DNA of 64,000 nt, taken from assembly GCF_935822925.1 (NCBI RefSeq), contig NZ_CAKXZS010000078.1:1-64000 (forward strand), read 5' to 3'. The translations under genes were made by a program, and so were the position numbers. This document shows, in pieces, positions 16,601 through 24,873 of this stretch. The DNA comes from Mesorhizobium ventifaucium (GTDB lineage Bacteria; Pseudomonadota; Alphaproteobacteria; Rhizobiales; Rhizobiaceae). The notes beneath the pieces are model-generated. The model was not told where the DNA came from and did not search any database. It saw only the letters and a list, made by a program, of their open reading frames with translations. Each line of letters opens with the position of its first letter. Position 1 is the first letter of the stretch.

Positions 16601-17574
16601 GCCCGGTCAGCGCCACGATTTCGGGGGACGCCTCCATTTTGGAAGACAACAGCGACGCGGCCAGGGCAAGGCCGGTATTGCCGGACGAAGGCTCACGGCT
16701 CGGATTCAGGCTGACATTGCCGGCGCAGATCCTGGTGCTGTTCATCGCGGTCTTCCCGCTGCTGATGCAGCTCTATATCAGCCTGACCGACTGGTCGCCG
16801 CTGTCCGGCCACGGCTGGTGGAGCGCCTGGTCGCTGTGGAACAATTTTGCCAACTACACCGACCTTGCCGCCGACGCGCGCTTCTGGAGCGCGTTGAAGC
16901 GCACGGCCATCGTCATGATCGTCTGCGTGCCGGCGGAATTCCTGCTCGGCCTGGCGCTCGCCACGCTGTTTGCCGACGAGTTCCCGGGCAAGCGGATATT
17001 CTACTCGATCCTGCTGATGCCGATGATGGTGGTGCCGGCGGTGGCCGGCTACATGTTCTTCATGCTGTTCCAGTCGGGCGGACCGGTCAACGACATCCTG
17101 TCGGCGCTATCAGGCTTTCCCGTCACCATCGCCTGGCTGTCGGACCCGACGCTGGCGCTCATCGCCGTCATGGTCGCCGATATCTGGCAGTGGACGCCGC
17201 TGATGTTCCTCATCCTGCTTGCCGGCCTGGTCGGCGTGCCCGAAGACCAGATCAAGGCGGCGACGCTGCTCGGCGCCAATCCCTGGCAGCGCTTCGTCAC
17301 CATCGTGCTGCCGAAGATGAAGACGATCATCATCATCGCCCTGGCGATCCGGGTGATCGAGAATTTCAAGATCTTCGACACGTTCTACATCATGACCGGC
17401 GGCGGTCCCGGCGTCGCCACCGAAACCATCTCCGTCTATATCTACAAGCTCACCACCCAGGACCTGATCTGGGGCTATGTCGCGGCGATCGCGCTGGCCA
17501 TCCTGATCGTGCTGTCCATCGCCGCGGTGTTTGCCATGAAGCGCATGGCGCGGGCGCGCGAGGTGCCGGCATGA
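16597..17574 (+). CDS. ABC transporter permease, MalF/UgpA type
   Basis: 325 residues. A polar cytosolic N-terminus of about 40 residues, then six predicted helices (first LPAQILVLFIAVFPLLMQLY). The EAA-loop-like segment is PEDQIKAATLLGANPWQRFV. Pairs with the preceding permease. It overlaps the first ATPase (ATGA), so stoichiometric expression is likely. Confidence 0.88.
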   Translation: MSPVSATISGDASILEDNSDAARARPVLPDEGSRLGFRLTLPAQILVLFIAVFPLLMQLYISLTDWSPLSGHGWWSAWSLWNNFANYTDLAADARFWSALKRTAIVMIVCVPAEFLLGLALATLFADEFPGKRIFYSILLMPMMVVPAVAGYMFFMLFQSGGPVNDILSALSGFPVTIAWLSDPTLALIAVMVADIWQWTPLMFLILLAGLVGVPEDQIKAATLLGANPWQRFVTIVLPKMKTIIIIALAIRVIENFKIFDTFYIMTGGGPGVATETISVYIYKLTTQDLIWGYVAAIALAILIVLSIAAVFAMKRMARAREVPA

Positions 17575-18665
17575 GCGCCATCCATCTGCAGAACCTGGTC
17601 AAGAAATTTGGCGATTTTACCGCCTTGAAGACGATGGATCTTGCCATCGCCGACGGCGAGTTCATGGCGCTGCTCGGGCCGTCGGGCTGCGGCAAGTCGA
17701 CGACGATGAACATGATCGCCGGCATGGAAGAGCCGACCAGCGGCAAGATCCTGTTCGGCGAGCGCGACATGGCCGGCGTGCCGATGGGACGCCGCGGCGT
17801 CGGCTTCGTCTTCCAGAACTACGCGATCTTCACTCATATGAGCGTGCGGCAGAACCTCGCCTATGGCCCAAAAATGCGCGGCGCGCCAAAAGCCGAGATC
17901 GACCGCCGCGTCGGCGCCATTGCCGAGATGCTGCAGCTGACGCCGCTGCTCGACCGCAAAGCCGACAGGCTGTCGGTCAACATATTGCAGCGGGTGGCGA
18001 TCGGCCGCTCGGCGATCATGGAGCCGGCGATCTTCCTGCTCGACGAGCCGCTGTCCAATGTCGATGCGGCCTTCCGGGCGGTGATGCGGACCGAATTGAA
18101 GCAGCTGCAGCGGCAGTTCCGGCAGACCATGGTCTACGTCACCCACGACCAGCTCGAAGCGATGACCATGGCCGACCGCATCGCGGTGATGGACCACGGC
18201 GTGCTGCAGCAAGTCGGCACGCCGCTCGAGGTCTACAACAATCCGGCCAATATCTTCGTCGCCCGCTTCATCGGTGCACCGGGGATGAACCTGCTGAGGG
18301 GCAGGCCGGCAGAAAGCGACCGGGGCCTGGTCATCGACCTGGGGGCGCTCGGTGTCACGCCGCCGCTGCCGGCCGAAATCGCTGACGCGGTGCGCGGCGC
18401 CCCGGGCGACGTGCTTTACGGCTTCCGACCGGAGCAGGTCACGCTGGCCGAAGGCGGCCGCGGGCTTTCGCTGCCGGTAACCTTCGTCGAGCGCATCGGC
18501 GCGCGCACCATCGTCCATCTCGGCCAGGGCGAGAGCGCGGTGAAGGCGGTGTTCGACAATGATGTCGGGCTGGCGATCGGGCAGACAGCGGTTGTCGCGC
18601 CGGCCCAGGCGTCCGTGCGTGTGTTCGACGCCGCCACCGGCCTTGCCATGAAGGCGGGAGGCTGA
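17571..18665 (+). CDS. ABC ATPase with degenerate signature motif (first of a pair)
   Basis: 364 residues, MalK/UgpC type with C-terminal TOBE region. Walker A GPSGCGKST (36-44), Q-loop FVFQNYAIF, Walker B LLDEP with D158 and E159, and H-loop YVTHDQLEAM are intact. The signature at 134-138 is LSVNI instead of LSGGQ. The partner ATPase at 18866 has the mirror defect (Walker B glutamate replaced). Together they would give one canonical and one degenerate ATP site. Rhizobial GlpS/GlpT-type importers also use two different ATPases. It overlaps the permease stop. Confidence 0.88.
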   Translation: MSAIHLQNLVKKFGDFTALKTMDLAIADGEFMALLGPSGCGKSTTMNMIAGMEEPTSGKILFGERDMAGVPMGRRGVGFVFQNYAIFTHMSVRQNLAYGPKMRGAPKAEIDRRVGAIAEMLQLTPLLDRKADRLSVNILQRVAIGRSAIMEPAIFLLDEPLSNVDAAFRAVMRTELKQLQRQFRQTMVYVTHDQLEAMTMADRIAVMDHGVLQQVGTPLEVYNNPANIFVARFIGAPGMNLLRGRPAESDRGLVIDLGALGVTPPLPAEIADAVRGAPGDVLYGFRPEQVTLAEGGRGLSLPVTFVERIGARTIVHLGQGESAVKAVFDNDVGLAIGQTAVVAPAQASVRVFDAATGLAMKAGG

Positions 18666-18689
18666 GATGCTCGTGCAAATATCTCTACG

Positions 18690-18835
18690 TCGGCGCCGCC
18701 CCTCACGCTTACCCTCTCCCCGTATAGTGACGGGGAGAGGGGGGCGCCGGCGTTGGAGTTTCACCCTTCTCCCCGTCTCTATACGGGGAGAAGGTCCCGG
18801 CGGGGGGATGAGGGGCAGCGCCAACGCCGACAATC
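18690..18835. repeat. Rhizobial intergenic mosaic-type element with hairpins
   Basis: Contains ccctctccccgt paired with acggggagaggg, then cttctccccgt paired with acggggagaag around a short loop, then ggatgagggg. The same building blocks (cttctcccc, ggatgagggg) occur at 28491-28677 and 30695-30829. It lies in the 200-bp gap between the two ATPase genes and probably does not break the operon, but could modulate mRNA level. Confidence 0.6.
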
Positions 18836-18865
18836 TGTCCGCAACCAGTGGAGCGGGCTGAGACC

Positions 18866-19945
18866 ATGGCCGATATCGTCTTCCGCAATGTGACGAAACG
18901 CTATGGCGACACGCTCGCCGTCGACGACGCCTCGTTCACTGTCAACGACAATGAGTTCTTCTGCTTCTTCGGGCCGCCGCTATCCGGCAAATCGACGATA
19001 CTGCGCCTGGTGCTCGGACTGGAAACCCCCGACATCGGCGAGATCCTGATCGGCGGCAGGCCGGTGAATACGGTGTCGCCAGCCGAGCGCAATGTCGCCA
19101 TGGTGTTCCAGAACCTGGCGCTGTTTCCGCATATGAGCGCGCGCGACAATGTCCGCTTTCCCCTGGTCGAACGCCGGATCGCCGAGGCCGAAATCGAAAA
19201 GCGTGTCGCCGACGTCGCGGCCAAGCTGCATATCGGCCACATCCTGCACAAGCCGCCGGCGCAGCTTTCGGGCGGCGAGCGGCAGCGCGTGGCGATTGCG
19301 CGTGCGCTGGTGCGCGACCCCAACGCCTATCTGATGGACGATCCGATCTCGGCGCTCGACGCCCGGCTGCGCGAGGAGACGCGCGTCGAGCTGAAGCGCA
19401 TCCAGCGCGAGCTCGGCAAGACGCTGATCTATGTCACGCACGATCAGGAAGAGGCGATGTCGGTCGCCGACCGCATCGCTATTCTTGAGAACGGCAGCAT
19501 CAGGCAGATCGGCGCGCCGGCCGAGATCTATGACCGGCCGGCCAGCACCTATGTGGCGCGGCTGCTCGGCTCGCCGATGATGAACATCTTGAAGTCGGTG
19601 CGCGGCGCGGAAGGCATGGAGGCGGCGGAAGGCACGATCCGCATCGCCGACAAGGCCGCGCCGGCCGATGCCGTCGAGATCGGGCTCAGGCCTGAAGACA
19701 TCAAGGTCCGGCCCTGGCTGGATCGGGATGGAACATCGGATGGGCGCGCGGGCCGCCCGGCGCGAGTGTTCGAGGTCGAGCCGCTCGGCGGCTATACCGT
19801 CGTGACACTCGCCGCCGGGCAGGCGCGTCTGCGGGCACTGCTGCGCGGCCAGCCCGATATCAGGCCGGACGCGATGGTGGCGATATCCTGCGAGCCGGGC
19901 AGGGTGCATTATTTCGGGCAAAGCGGGGGAGCGCTGGCACGATGA
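18866..19945 (+). CDS. ABC ATPase with altered Walker B (second of a pair)
   Basis: 359 residues from ATG 18866. Walker A GPPLSGKST (36-44) keeps the GK-S/T core. The signature at 134-138 is LSGGE, followed by RQRVAIARALV. Walker B reads YLMDDP: D158 is kept but the catalytic glutamate is Asp at 159. H-loop YVTHDQEEAM, TOBE C-terminus. It complements the ATPase at 17571, whose signature is degenerate but whose Walker B is normal. Aligned positions are identical in both proteins, so they probably arose by duplication. Confidence 0.88.
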   Translation: MADIVFRNVTKRYGDTLAVDDASFTVNDNEFFCFFGPPLSGKSTILRLVLGLETPDIGEILIGGRPVNTVSPAERNVAMVFQNLALFPHMSARDNVRFPLVERRIAEAEIEKRVADVAAKLHIGHILHKPPAQLSGGERQRVAIARALVRDPNAYLMDDPISALDARLREETRVELKRIQRELGKTLIYVTHDQEEAMSVADRIAILENGSIRQIGAPAEIYDRPASTYVARLLGSPMMNILKSVRGAEGMEAAEGTIRIADKAAPADAVEIGLRPEDIKVRPWLDRDGTSDGRAGRPARVFEVEPLGGYTVVTLAAGQARLRALLRGQPDIRPDAMVAISCEPGRVHYFGQSGGALAR

Positions 19946-19980
19946 CAGCGGCCGCAAGCAAAGTGGTTCGGGAGGATCAG

Positions 19981-21093
19981 ATGACAAGCGGAGTGATAGC
20001 GGGCAACGGCTTCGATCCGGATGTGAAGGTCCGTACCAGGGAATACAGGATCGGCTGCGTCGGCGCCGGCATGATCATGGCCGAATGTCACCTCGCCGCC
20101 TATAAGGAAGCAGGTTTTCCGGTGGTGGCGATTGCCTCGCGGACCAAGGCCAGCGCCGAGAAGGTCGCCAAGCGCTGGGAGATCCCGACTATCCACGACA
20201 CGCCGGAACAATTGATCGAGGACCAAAACGTCGAGATCATCGACCTTGCCTTTCCGCCCGACCAGCAGCCGGCGCTCATCCGCCATGCGCTGAAGCAGAA
20301 GCACATCAAGGCGATACTGGCGCAGAAGCCGCTGGCGCTGTCGCTCAAGGATGCGATCGAATTGCGCGACGAGGCGGCCAGGGCCGGCAAGATCCTCTCT
20401 GTCAACCAGAACATGCGCTACGACCAGTCGATGCGCGTCTTAAAGCAGATCGTCGGCAGCGGCGCGCTCGGCGACATCGTCTTCGCCCAGATCGACATGC
20501 ATGCGATCCCGCACTGGCAGACATTCCTCGAGGACTATGACCGGCTGACGCTTGCCAATATGAGCGTCCACCATCTCGACGTGCTGCGTTTCCTGTTCGG
20601 CGATCCCGACGAGATCACCACGCTGACCCGCAAGGATCCGCGCACGCGCTTCGACCATTCGGACGGCATCACCGTTTCGACGCTGCGGTTTCCGTCCGGC
20701 GTGCTCGCAGTGTCGCTGGAGGATGTCTGGTCCGGTCCGCGCCAAGACGGCTACAAGGACGACCAGCACATCAACTGGCGCGTCGACGGCACCAAGGGCG
20801 TCGCCAAGGGCACGATCGGCTGGCCGACGGGTTCTGCCTCGACGCTGACCTATGCCTCGACCGAGACCACCGGCGGCGAATGGCTCACTCCCAGCTGGAG
20901 CACGATGTGGTTCCCGCATGCCTTCATCGGCGTGATGGAGCAGCTCCAGCACGCAGTGAAGACGGGTGAGCCGCCGGCACTTTCCGTCGCCGACAACGTC
21001 AAGACCATGGCGTTGATCGAAGCCGGCTATCGCTCGATCGATGAGCGCCGCACGGTCAAGCTGTCCGAAATCTCGATAAACCCAATCAACTGA
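19981..21093 (+). CDS. Gfo/Idh/MocA family NAD(P)-dependent oxidoreductase (MocA-like)
   Basis: 370 residues from ATG 19981, where GGAGG lies 5 bases upstream. ATG 19942, overlapping the previous stop, would add 13 residues. Rossmann fingerprint IGCVGAGMIMAECHLAAY near residue 20, the family motif AQKPLALSL (EKP replaced by QKP, about residues 115-125), and a C-terminal alpha/beta substrate domain. Members oxidise sugars and inositols; MocA acts in rhizopine catabolism. Next to a MocC-like isomerase and a MocB-like binding protein, it probably oxidises the imported polyol. Confidence 0.85.
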   Translation: MTSGVIAGNGFDPDVKVRTREYRIGCVGAGMIMAECHLAAYKEAGFPVVAIASRTKASAEKVAKRWEIPTIHDTPEQLIEDQNVEIIDLAFPPDQQPALIRHALKQKHIKAILAQKPLALSLKDAIELRDEAARAGKILSVNQNMRYDQSMRVLKQIVGSGALGDIVFAQIDMHAIPHWQTFLEDYDRLTLANMSVHHLDVLRFLFGDPDEITTLTRKDPRTRFDHSDGITVSTLRFPSGVLAVSLEDVWSGPRQDGYKDDQHINWRVDGTKGVAKGTIGWPTGSASTLTYASTETTGGEWLTPSWSTMWFPHAFIGVMEQLQHAVKTGEPPALSVADNVKTMALIEAGYRSIDERRTVKLSEISINPIN

Positions 21094-21119
21094 ATCGCTT
21101 ACAGGGAGGATTTCATATC

Positions 21120-22034
21120 ATGATGCAGGCAGGTATCTTCACGGGCTATTTCCCGTACGGCCTCAAGGAAACCGCGCAGAAGATCCGCGCGCTCGATTTC
21201 AACACGGTGCAACTCGACCTGCATTTCAGGGATATCGACCTGTCGGCCGGGCAGATCACCAAGGAAAAGGCCAGGACGGTTCGCGACACCTTCCGCGACC
21301 ACAACCTGCCGGTGTGCTGCGTGTCCGGCTACACCAACATCATCCATCCGGACATGGGCGAGCGCGAGAGGCGCGTCGGCTATCTCAAGGAGATCATCCG
21401 CAATGCGCGCGAATTCGGCACGCCTTACGTGATCTCGGAAACCGGCACCTACAACACCGAATCCGACTGGGTGCATCATCCCAGGAACAAGACCGAGGAA
21501 GGTTTTGAGGAATGCCGCAAGGTCATCGCCGACCTTGCCCAGACCGCCTATGACCACGGCGCGGTCTTCCTGCTCGAAACCTATGTCAACAATGTCGTCG
21601 GCTCGGTCGAGGAGACGGTGAAGATGTTCGCGCAGGTCGACCATCCCGGCCTCGGCCTGCTGATGGATCCGACCAACTATTTCGAGACCCATAACATCGA
21701 CAGGATGGACCAGATCCTGAACCAGGTATTCGACACGCTGACCGACAAGATCAAAATAGCCCACGCCAAGGACGTCAAGCGCTCGGGCGGCGACAAGTCG
21801 GAGAAGCACGCCGATATCGGCGACGAGGACGCGCTGGAAAGCCACACCTTCCGCGGCGTCGGCGAGATCGAGCTGCCGGCGCCCGGCCTCGGCTCGCTCA
21901 ACTACGACCTCTATCTCAAGCGGCTGTCCGAAAAGCACCCGAACATCCCGGTCATCATCGAGCACCTTTCGGAGGACGACGTGCCGCGCGCCAAGAAATT
22001 CCTCGACGAGAAATTCCGCGCCAACGGACTGTGA
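21120..22034 (+). CDS. Sugar phosphate isomerase/epimerase TIM-barrel protein (MocC/IolE-like)
   Basis: 304 residues, xylose-isomerase-like TIM barrel (AP endonuclease 2 family). Metal-binding-type residues are visible: the glutamate in VFLLETYVNNV, the aspartate in LLMDPTNYF, HAKDVK, and the C-terminal glutamate in VIIEHLSEDD. Family members isomerise or dehydrate inososes and ketoses; MocC is the rhizopine-cluster member. It is 26 bp from the MocA-like gene and 36 bp from the MocB-like gene, matching the gene content of characterised moc loci. Confidence 0.85.
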   Translation: MMQAGIFTGYFPYGLKETAQKIRALDFNTVQLDLHFRDIDLSAGQITKEKARTVRDTFRDHNLPVCCVSGYTNIIHPDMGERERRVGYLKEIIRNAREFGTPYVISETGTYNTESDWVHHPRNKTEEGFEECRKVIADLAQTAYDHGAVFLLETYVNNVVGSVEETVKMFAQVDHPGLGLLMDPTNYFETHNIDRMDQILNQVFDTLTDKIKIAHAKDVKRSGGDKSEKHADIGDEDALESHTFRGVGEIELPAPGLGSLNYDLYLKRLSEKHPNIPVIIEHLSEDDVPRAKKFLDEKFRANGL

Positions 22035-22070
22035 CGGCACGGTTCGGCCACGAAAAAGGGAAGAAGAGAA

Positions 22071-23012
22071 ATGTGGAGATTCGTATCGAAAGTCGCGGCT
22101 GCGGCGACCGTGTTCGCCGGTGTTGCACTGGCTGCACCGGCGCTGGCGCAGGATGCTCAGAAGATTTTCTACTTGCTGTCGCATGGCGGTCCGTCGGACG
22201 CCTTCTGGATCGACTGGAATGCCGGCGCGACCAAGGCCTGCGACCAGCTCAAGGTGACCTGCAAGATCTCGTTCAGCGGCGGCGACATGGCGGCGCAGAA
22301 GGAGGCCTTCAACTCCGCACTTGCCGCCAAGCCGGACGGCATCGCCACCACCTCGGCGCAGCCCGGCCTATGGACCGAGGAGGTCAAGGCAGCCAAATCG
22401 GCTGGCATCCCGATCGTGTTCTTCAACACCGACGATCCAGCGACCGGCCGGCAGGCCTATGTCGGCGCCGACCTCAGGCAAGCCGGCGTGATCTGGGCGA
22501 AATATCTCGTCGACCACAAGATGGTGAAGCAGGGCGACAAGGTGTTCCTGCCGGTCGAAGTGCCGGGCGCCAGCTATCAGCAGCTCGAGACCGAAGGCAT
22601 CGCCAGCGTCTTCGATCCGCTCGGCATCAAATATGACGTGGTCGATTGCGGCACCGATCCGGCCGGCATCATCGCCAAGATGAGCGACTACATGGTCGCC
22701 AACAATCCGCCGGCAATCATCGCGCTCGGCGATTCCGTGGCGGCCAGCGTCAAGCGGGTGTTCGACGGCGCCGGCGTGCCGGCCGGCAAGATCCCGGTCG
22801 TCGGCTGGGGCAATTCCAGGGAAACCGCCGAAGCCGTCAAGGCCGGCTTCGTCAACGCGGCTGCCTGGCAGTTCCCGTCGGCGCAGGGCTTCATGCCGGT
22901 GGCGCTGCTCGGGCTTGCCGCCGCGGGCGAACCGATCGGCTACGATATCCACACTTTCAGCCTCTATGACGCATCGAGCGTCGAACCGATCCTGAAACTC
23001 TATGACAAGTGA
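22071..23012 (+). CDS. Ribose/inositol-type ABC substrate-binding protein (MocB-like)
   Basis: 313 residues with a signal peptide ending PALAQ at about residue 26. Peripla_BP_4 fold: IFYLLSHGGPSDAFWIDWNA at the start, SAGIPIVFFNTDD, and VVGWGNSRETAEAVKAGF late. Binds sugars or cyclitols in the periplasm. Together with the permease and ATPase that follow it makes a complete importer, the second importer in this operon. A 12-bp stem hairpin follows the stop. Confidence 0.88.
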   Translation: MWRFVSKVAAAATVFAGVALAAPALAQDAQKIFYLLSHGGPSDAFWIDWNAGATKACDQLKVTCKISFSGGDMAAQKEAFNSALAAKPDGIATTSAQPGLWTEEVKAAKSAGIPIVFFNTDDPATGRQAYVGADLRQAGVIWAKYLVDHKMVKQGDKVFLPVEVPGASYQQLETEGIASVFDPLGIKYDVVDCGTDPAGIIAKMSDYMVANNPPAIIALGDSVAASVKRVFDGAGVPAGKIPVVGWGNSRETAEAVKAGFVNAAAWQFPSAQGFMPVALLGLAAAGEPIGYDIHTFSLYDASSVEPILKLYDK

Positions 23013-23020
23013 TTGAAACT

Positions 23021-23048
23021 GACGCCCGCTGCGTAGGCGGCGGGCGTC
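23021..23048 (+). terminator. Intercistronic hairpin after the binding protein
   Basis: GACGCCCGCTGC pairs with 23037-23048 (12 bp, one G-U) around a 4-base loop. There is no T run. Such hairpins between binding-protein and permease genes often stabilise upstream mRNA or attenuate downstream expression rather than fully terminate. Confidence 0.5.
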
Positions 23049-23058
23049 ACCCTGAGAT

Positions 23059-24078
23059 ATGGTCCGAGCAGTCATGACTATCGCCGCAGAACAGGAAATG
23101 CCGCGCTCCAGACGCAGGTCGAGCCTGATCCGCTCGCCGCAATTCTCTTCGCTCGTCATCCTGATTGTCCTGCTGGCGGTGTTCGCGATCGCCGATGCGA
23201 ACTTCCTGTCGCCGCTCAACATCTCCAACATGATGGCGTTCCTGCCCGAACTCGGCATCATAGCGCTCGGCATGACGCTGCTTCTGACGGCGGGCGAGTT
23301 CGACCTTTCGGTCGGCGCCGTGTTCGGCCTTGCGCCGGTCGTCGTCATGCTTTTGGTGCAGAACGGCGGGTTTGATATCGGCATCGCGCTGCTTGCCGGC
23401 CTGCTGCTCTGCATAGCGATCGGTGCGGTCAACGGGCTGATCGTCACCAAGATCGGCATCTCCTCCTTCCTGGTGACGCTGTCGATGCTGCTCGTGGTGC
23501 GAGGTGCTGCGCTCTACATCACACAAGGCTTTCCGCTGAAATCCTGGGACCAGCCTGGCTTTTTCGTGACACTGCTGGCCGGCAGCTTCAATATCGGAAC
23601 GTTCCGTTTCTATACCTCGCTGTGGTGGTTCATCGGCCTGTCGCTGCTGGCGATCTACGTGCTGCACTATGCCAAGCTCGGCAACTGGATCAGCGCCATC
23701 GGTTCGAACCGCAACGCTGCGGTTGCGCGCGGCGTGCCGGCCGATGCGGTCAAGGTCTGGCTGTTCATCCTGACCTCGGTGCTGGCGGGCCTGGCCGGCA
23801 TGATCAGCGCCTTCCGCATCTCGGCCGCCTCGCCGGTGGCCGGCACCGGATACGAGCTCGAAGTCATCGCCATGGTGGTGGTCGGCGGCACTGCGCTGAC
23901 CGGCGGGCGCGGCACCATCCTGGGCACCATCGTCGGCGCGCTGATGCTGCGCAGCATCCGCAACGGCATCGTGCTGATCGGCGTGCCCGGCCTCGCCTAC
24001 AACATCTTCGTCGGCGTCATCATCCTTGCCATGCTCATCCTGCACGCTTTGCTGCAGAAGAACGCCGCCAGGAGCTGA
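23059..24078 (+). CDS. Ribose-type ABC transporter permease
   Basis: 339 residues (ATG 23074 is an equally plausible start). BPD_transp_2 family with 8-10 predicted helices. The conserved LLTAGEFDLSVGAVFGL and VVVGGTALTGGRGTILGT segments are typical of RbsC/FrcC. Works with the binding protein at 22071 and the single-domain ATPase at 24081. Confidence 0.88.
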   Translation: MVRAVMTIAAEQEMPRSRRRSSLIRSPQFSSLVILIVLLAVFAIADANFLSPLNISNMMAFLPELGIIALGMTLLLTAGEFDLSVGAVFGLAPVVVMLLVQNGGFDIGIALLAGLLLCIAIGAVNGLIVTKIGISSFLVTLSMLLVVRGAALYITQGFPLKSWDQPGFFVTLLAGSFNIGTFRFYTSLWWFIGLSLLAIYVLHYAKLGNWISAIGSNRNAAVARGVPADAVKVWLFILTSVLAGLAGMISAFRISAASPVAGTGYELEVIAMVVVGGTALTGGRGTILGTIVGALMLRSIRNGIVLIGVPGLAYNIFVGVIILAMLILHALLQKNAARS

Positions 24079-24080
24079 CC

Positions 24081-24857
24081 ATGGAAGTGCTCCGGCTGCA
24101 CAATCTGCAAAAATCCTTCGGCAGCGTCCGCGCGCTGAAGAGCGCCTCCTTCACGCTCGACGAGGGCGAGGTGGTGGCCTTGCTCGGCGACAACGGCGCC
24201 GGAAAATCGACGCTGATCAAGGCGATCTCCGGCGTCTTTCCCGTCGACCGCGGCGACATCTATGTGCGCGGCCAGAAGGTCTCGATCCGCTCGACCCGCG
24301 ACGCCATGGATCTCGGCATCGAGACGATCCACCAGGATACCTCGCTAGCCCCGGACCTGAGCATTGCGCGCAATCTCTTTCTCGGCCGCGAGCCGGTCAA
24401 TCTGAGATGGCTGGGCGTGTTCGCGCCGCTCGACCTCGCCAAGCTACGCGATGCCGCCGCGGCGCTTTTGAAGCGCGTCGGCATCTCGAAAAAGCTCGAC
24501 GCCGATGCGCTGGTCAGCACGCTGTCGGGCGGTGAGCGCCAGTCGATCGCCATTTCGCGGGCCATGCAGTTCGCCGCCAAGGTCATCATCCTCGACGAGC
24601 CGACCAACAATCTCGGCGTCGAGGAAACGCACGGCGTGCTGCGCTTCGTCAAGGAGGTGCGCGCCGCCGGCCATTCGGTGCTGCTGATCACCCACAACAT
24701 CCATCACGTCTTCCAGGTCGCCGACCGCGTCATCGTCATGCGCCGCGGCGAGATCGTCGCCGAGCAGACGGTCGCCGATACCGATCTGCTGACGGTGGAG
24801 AGCATCATCACCGGCGCCGACATGTCGGCCCTGCTCAAGGAGACGAGAGCGAAGTGA
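24081..24857 (+). CDS. Ribose-type ABC transporter ATPase, single-domain (FrcA-like)
   Basis: 258 residues, half the length of RbsA. Walker A GDNGAGKST, Q-loop IHQDTSLAP, signature LSGGERQSIAISRA, Walker B VIILDEPTNNLG and H-loop LITHNIHHVF. As a single-domain ATPase it must dimerise. AGGAG precedes ATG 24081 directly after the permease stop. Confidence 0.88.
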   Translation: MEVLRLHNLQKSFGSVRALKSASFTLDEGEVVALLGDNGAGKSTLIKAISGVFPVDRGDIYVRGQKVSIRSTRDAMDLGIETIHQDTSLAPDLSIARNLFLGREPVNLRWLGVFAPLDLAKLRDAAAALLKRVGISKKLDADALVSTLSGGERQSIAISRAMQFAAKVIILDEPTNNLGVEETHGVLRFVKEVRAAGHSVLLITHNIHHVFQVADRVIVMRRGEIVAEQTVADTDLLTVESIITGADMSALLKETRAK

Positions 24858-24873
24858 AGGAACTGGCCGTCAC

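Noticed and set aside
17475..18833. Minus-strand 452-codon open frame
   Set aside because: Antisense shadow of the first ATPase gene, running through the repeat element; no family similarity.
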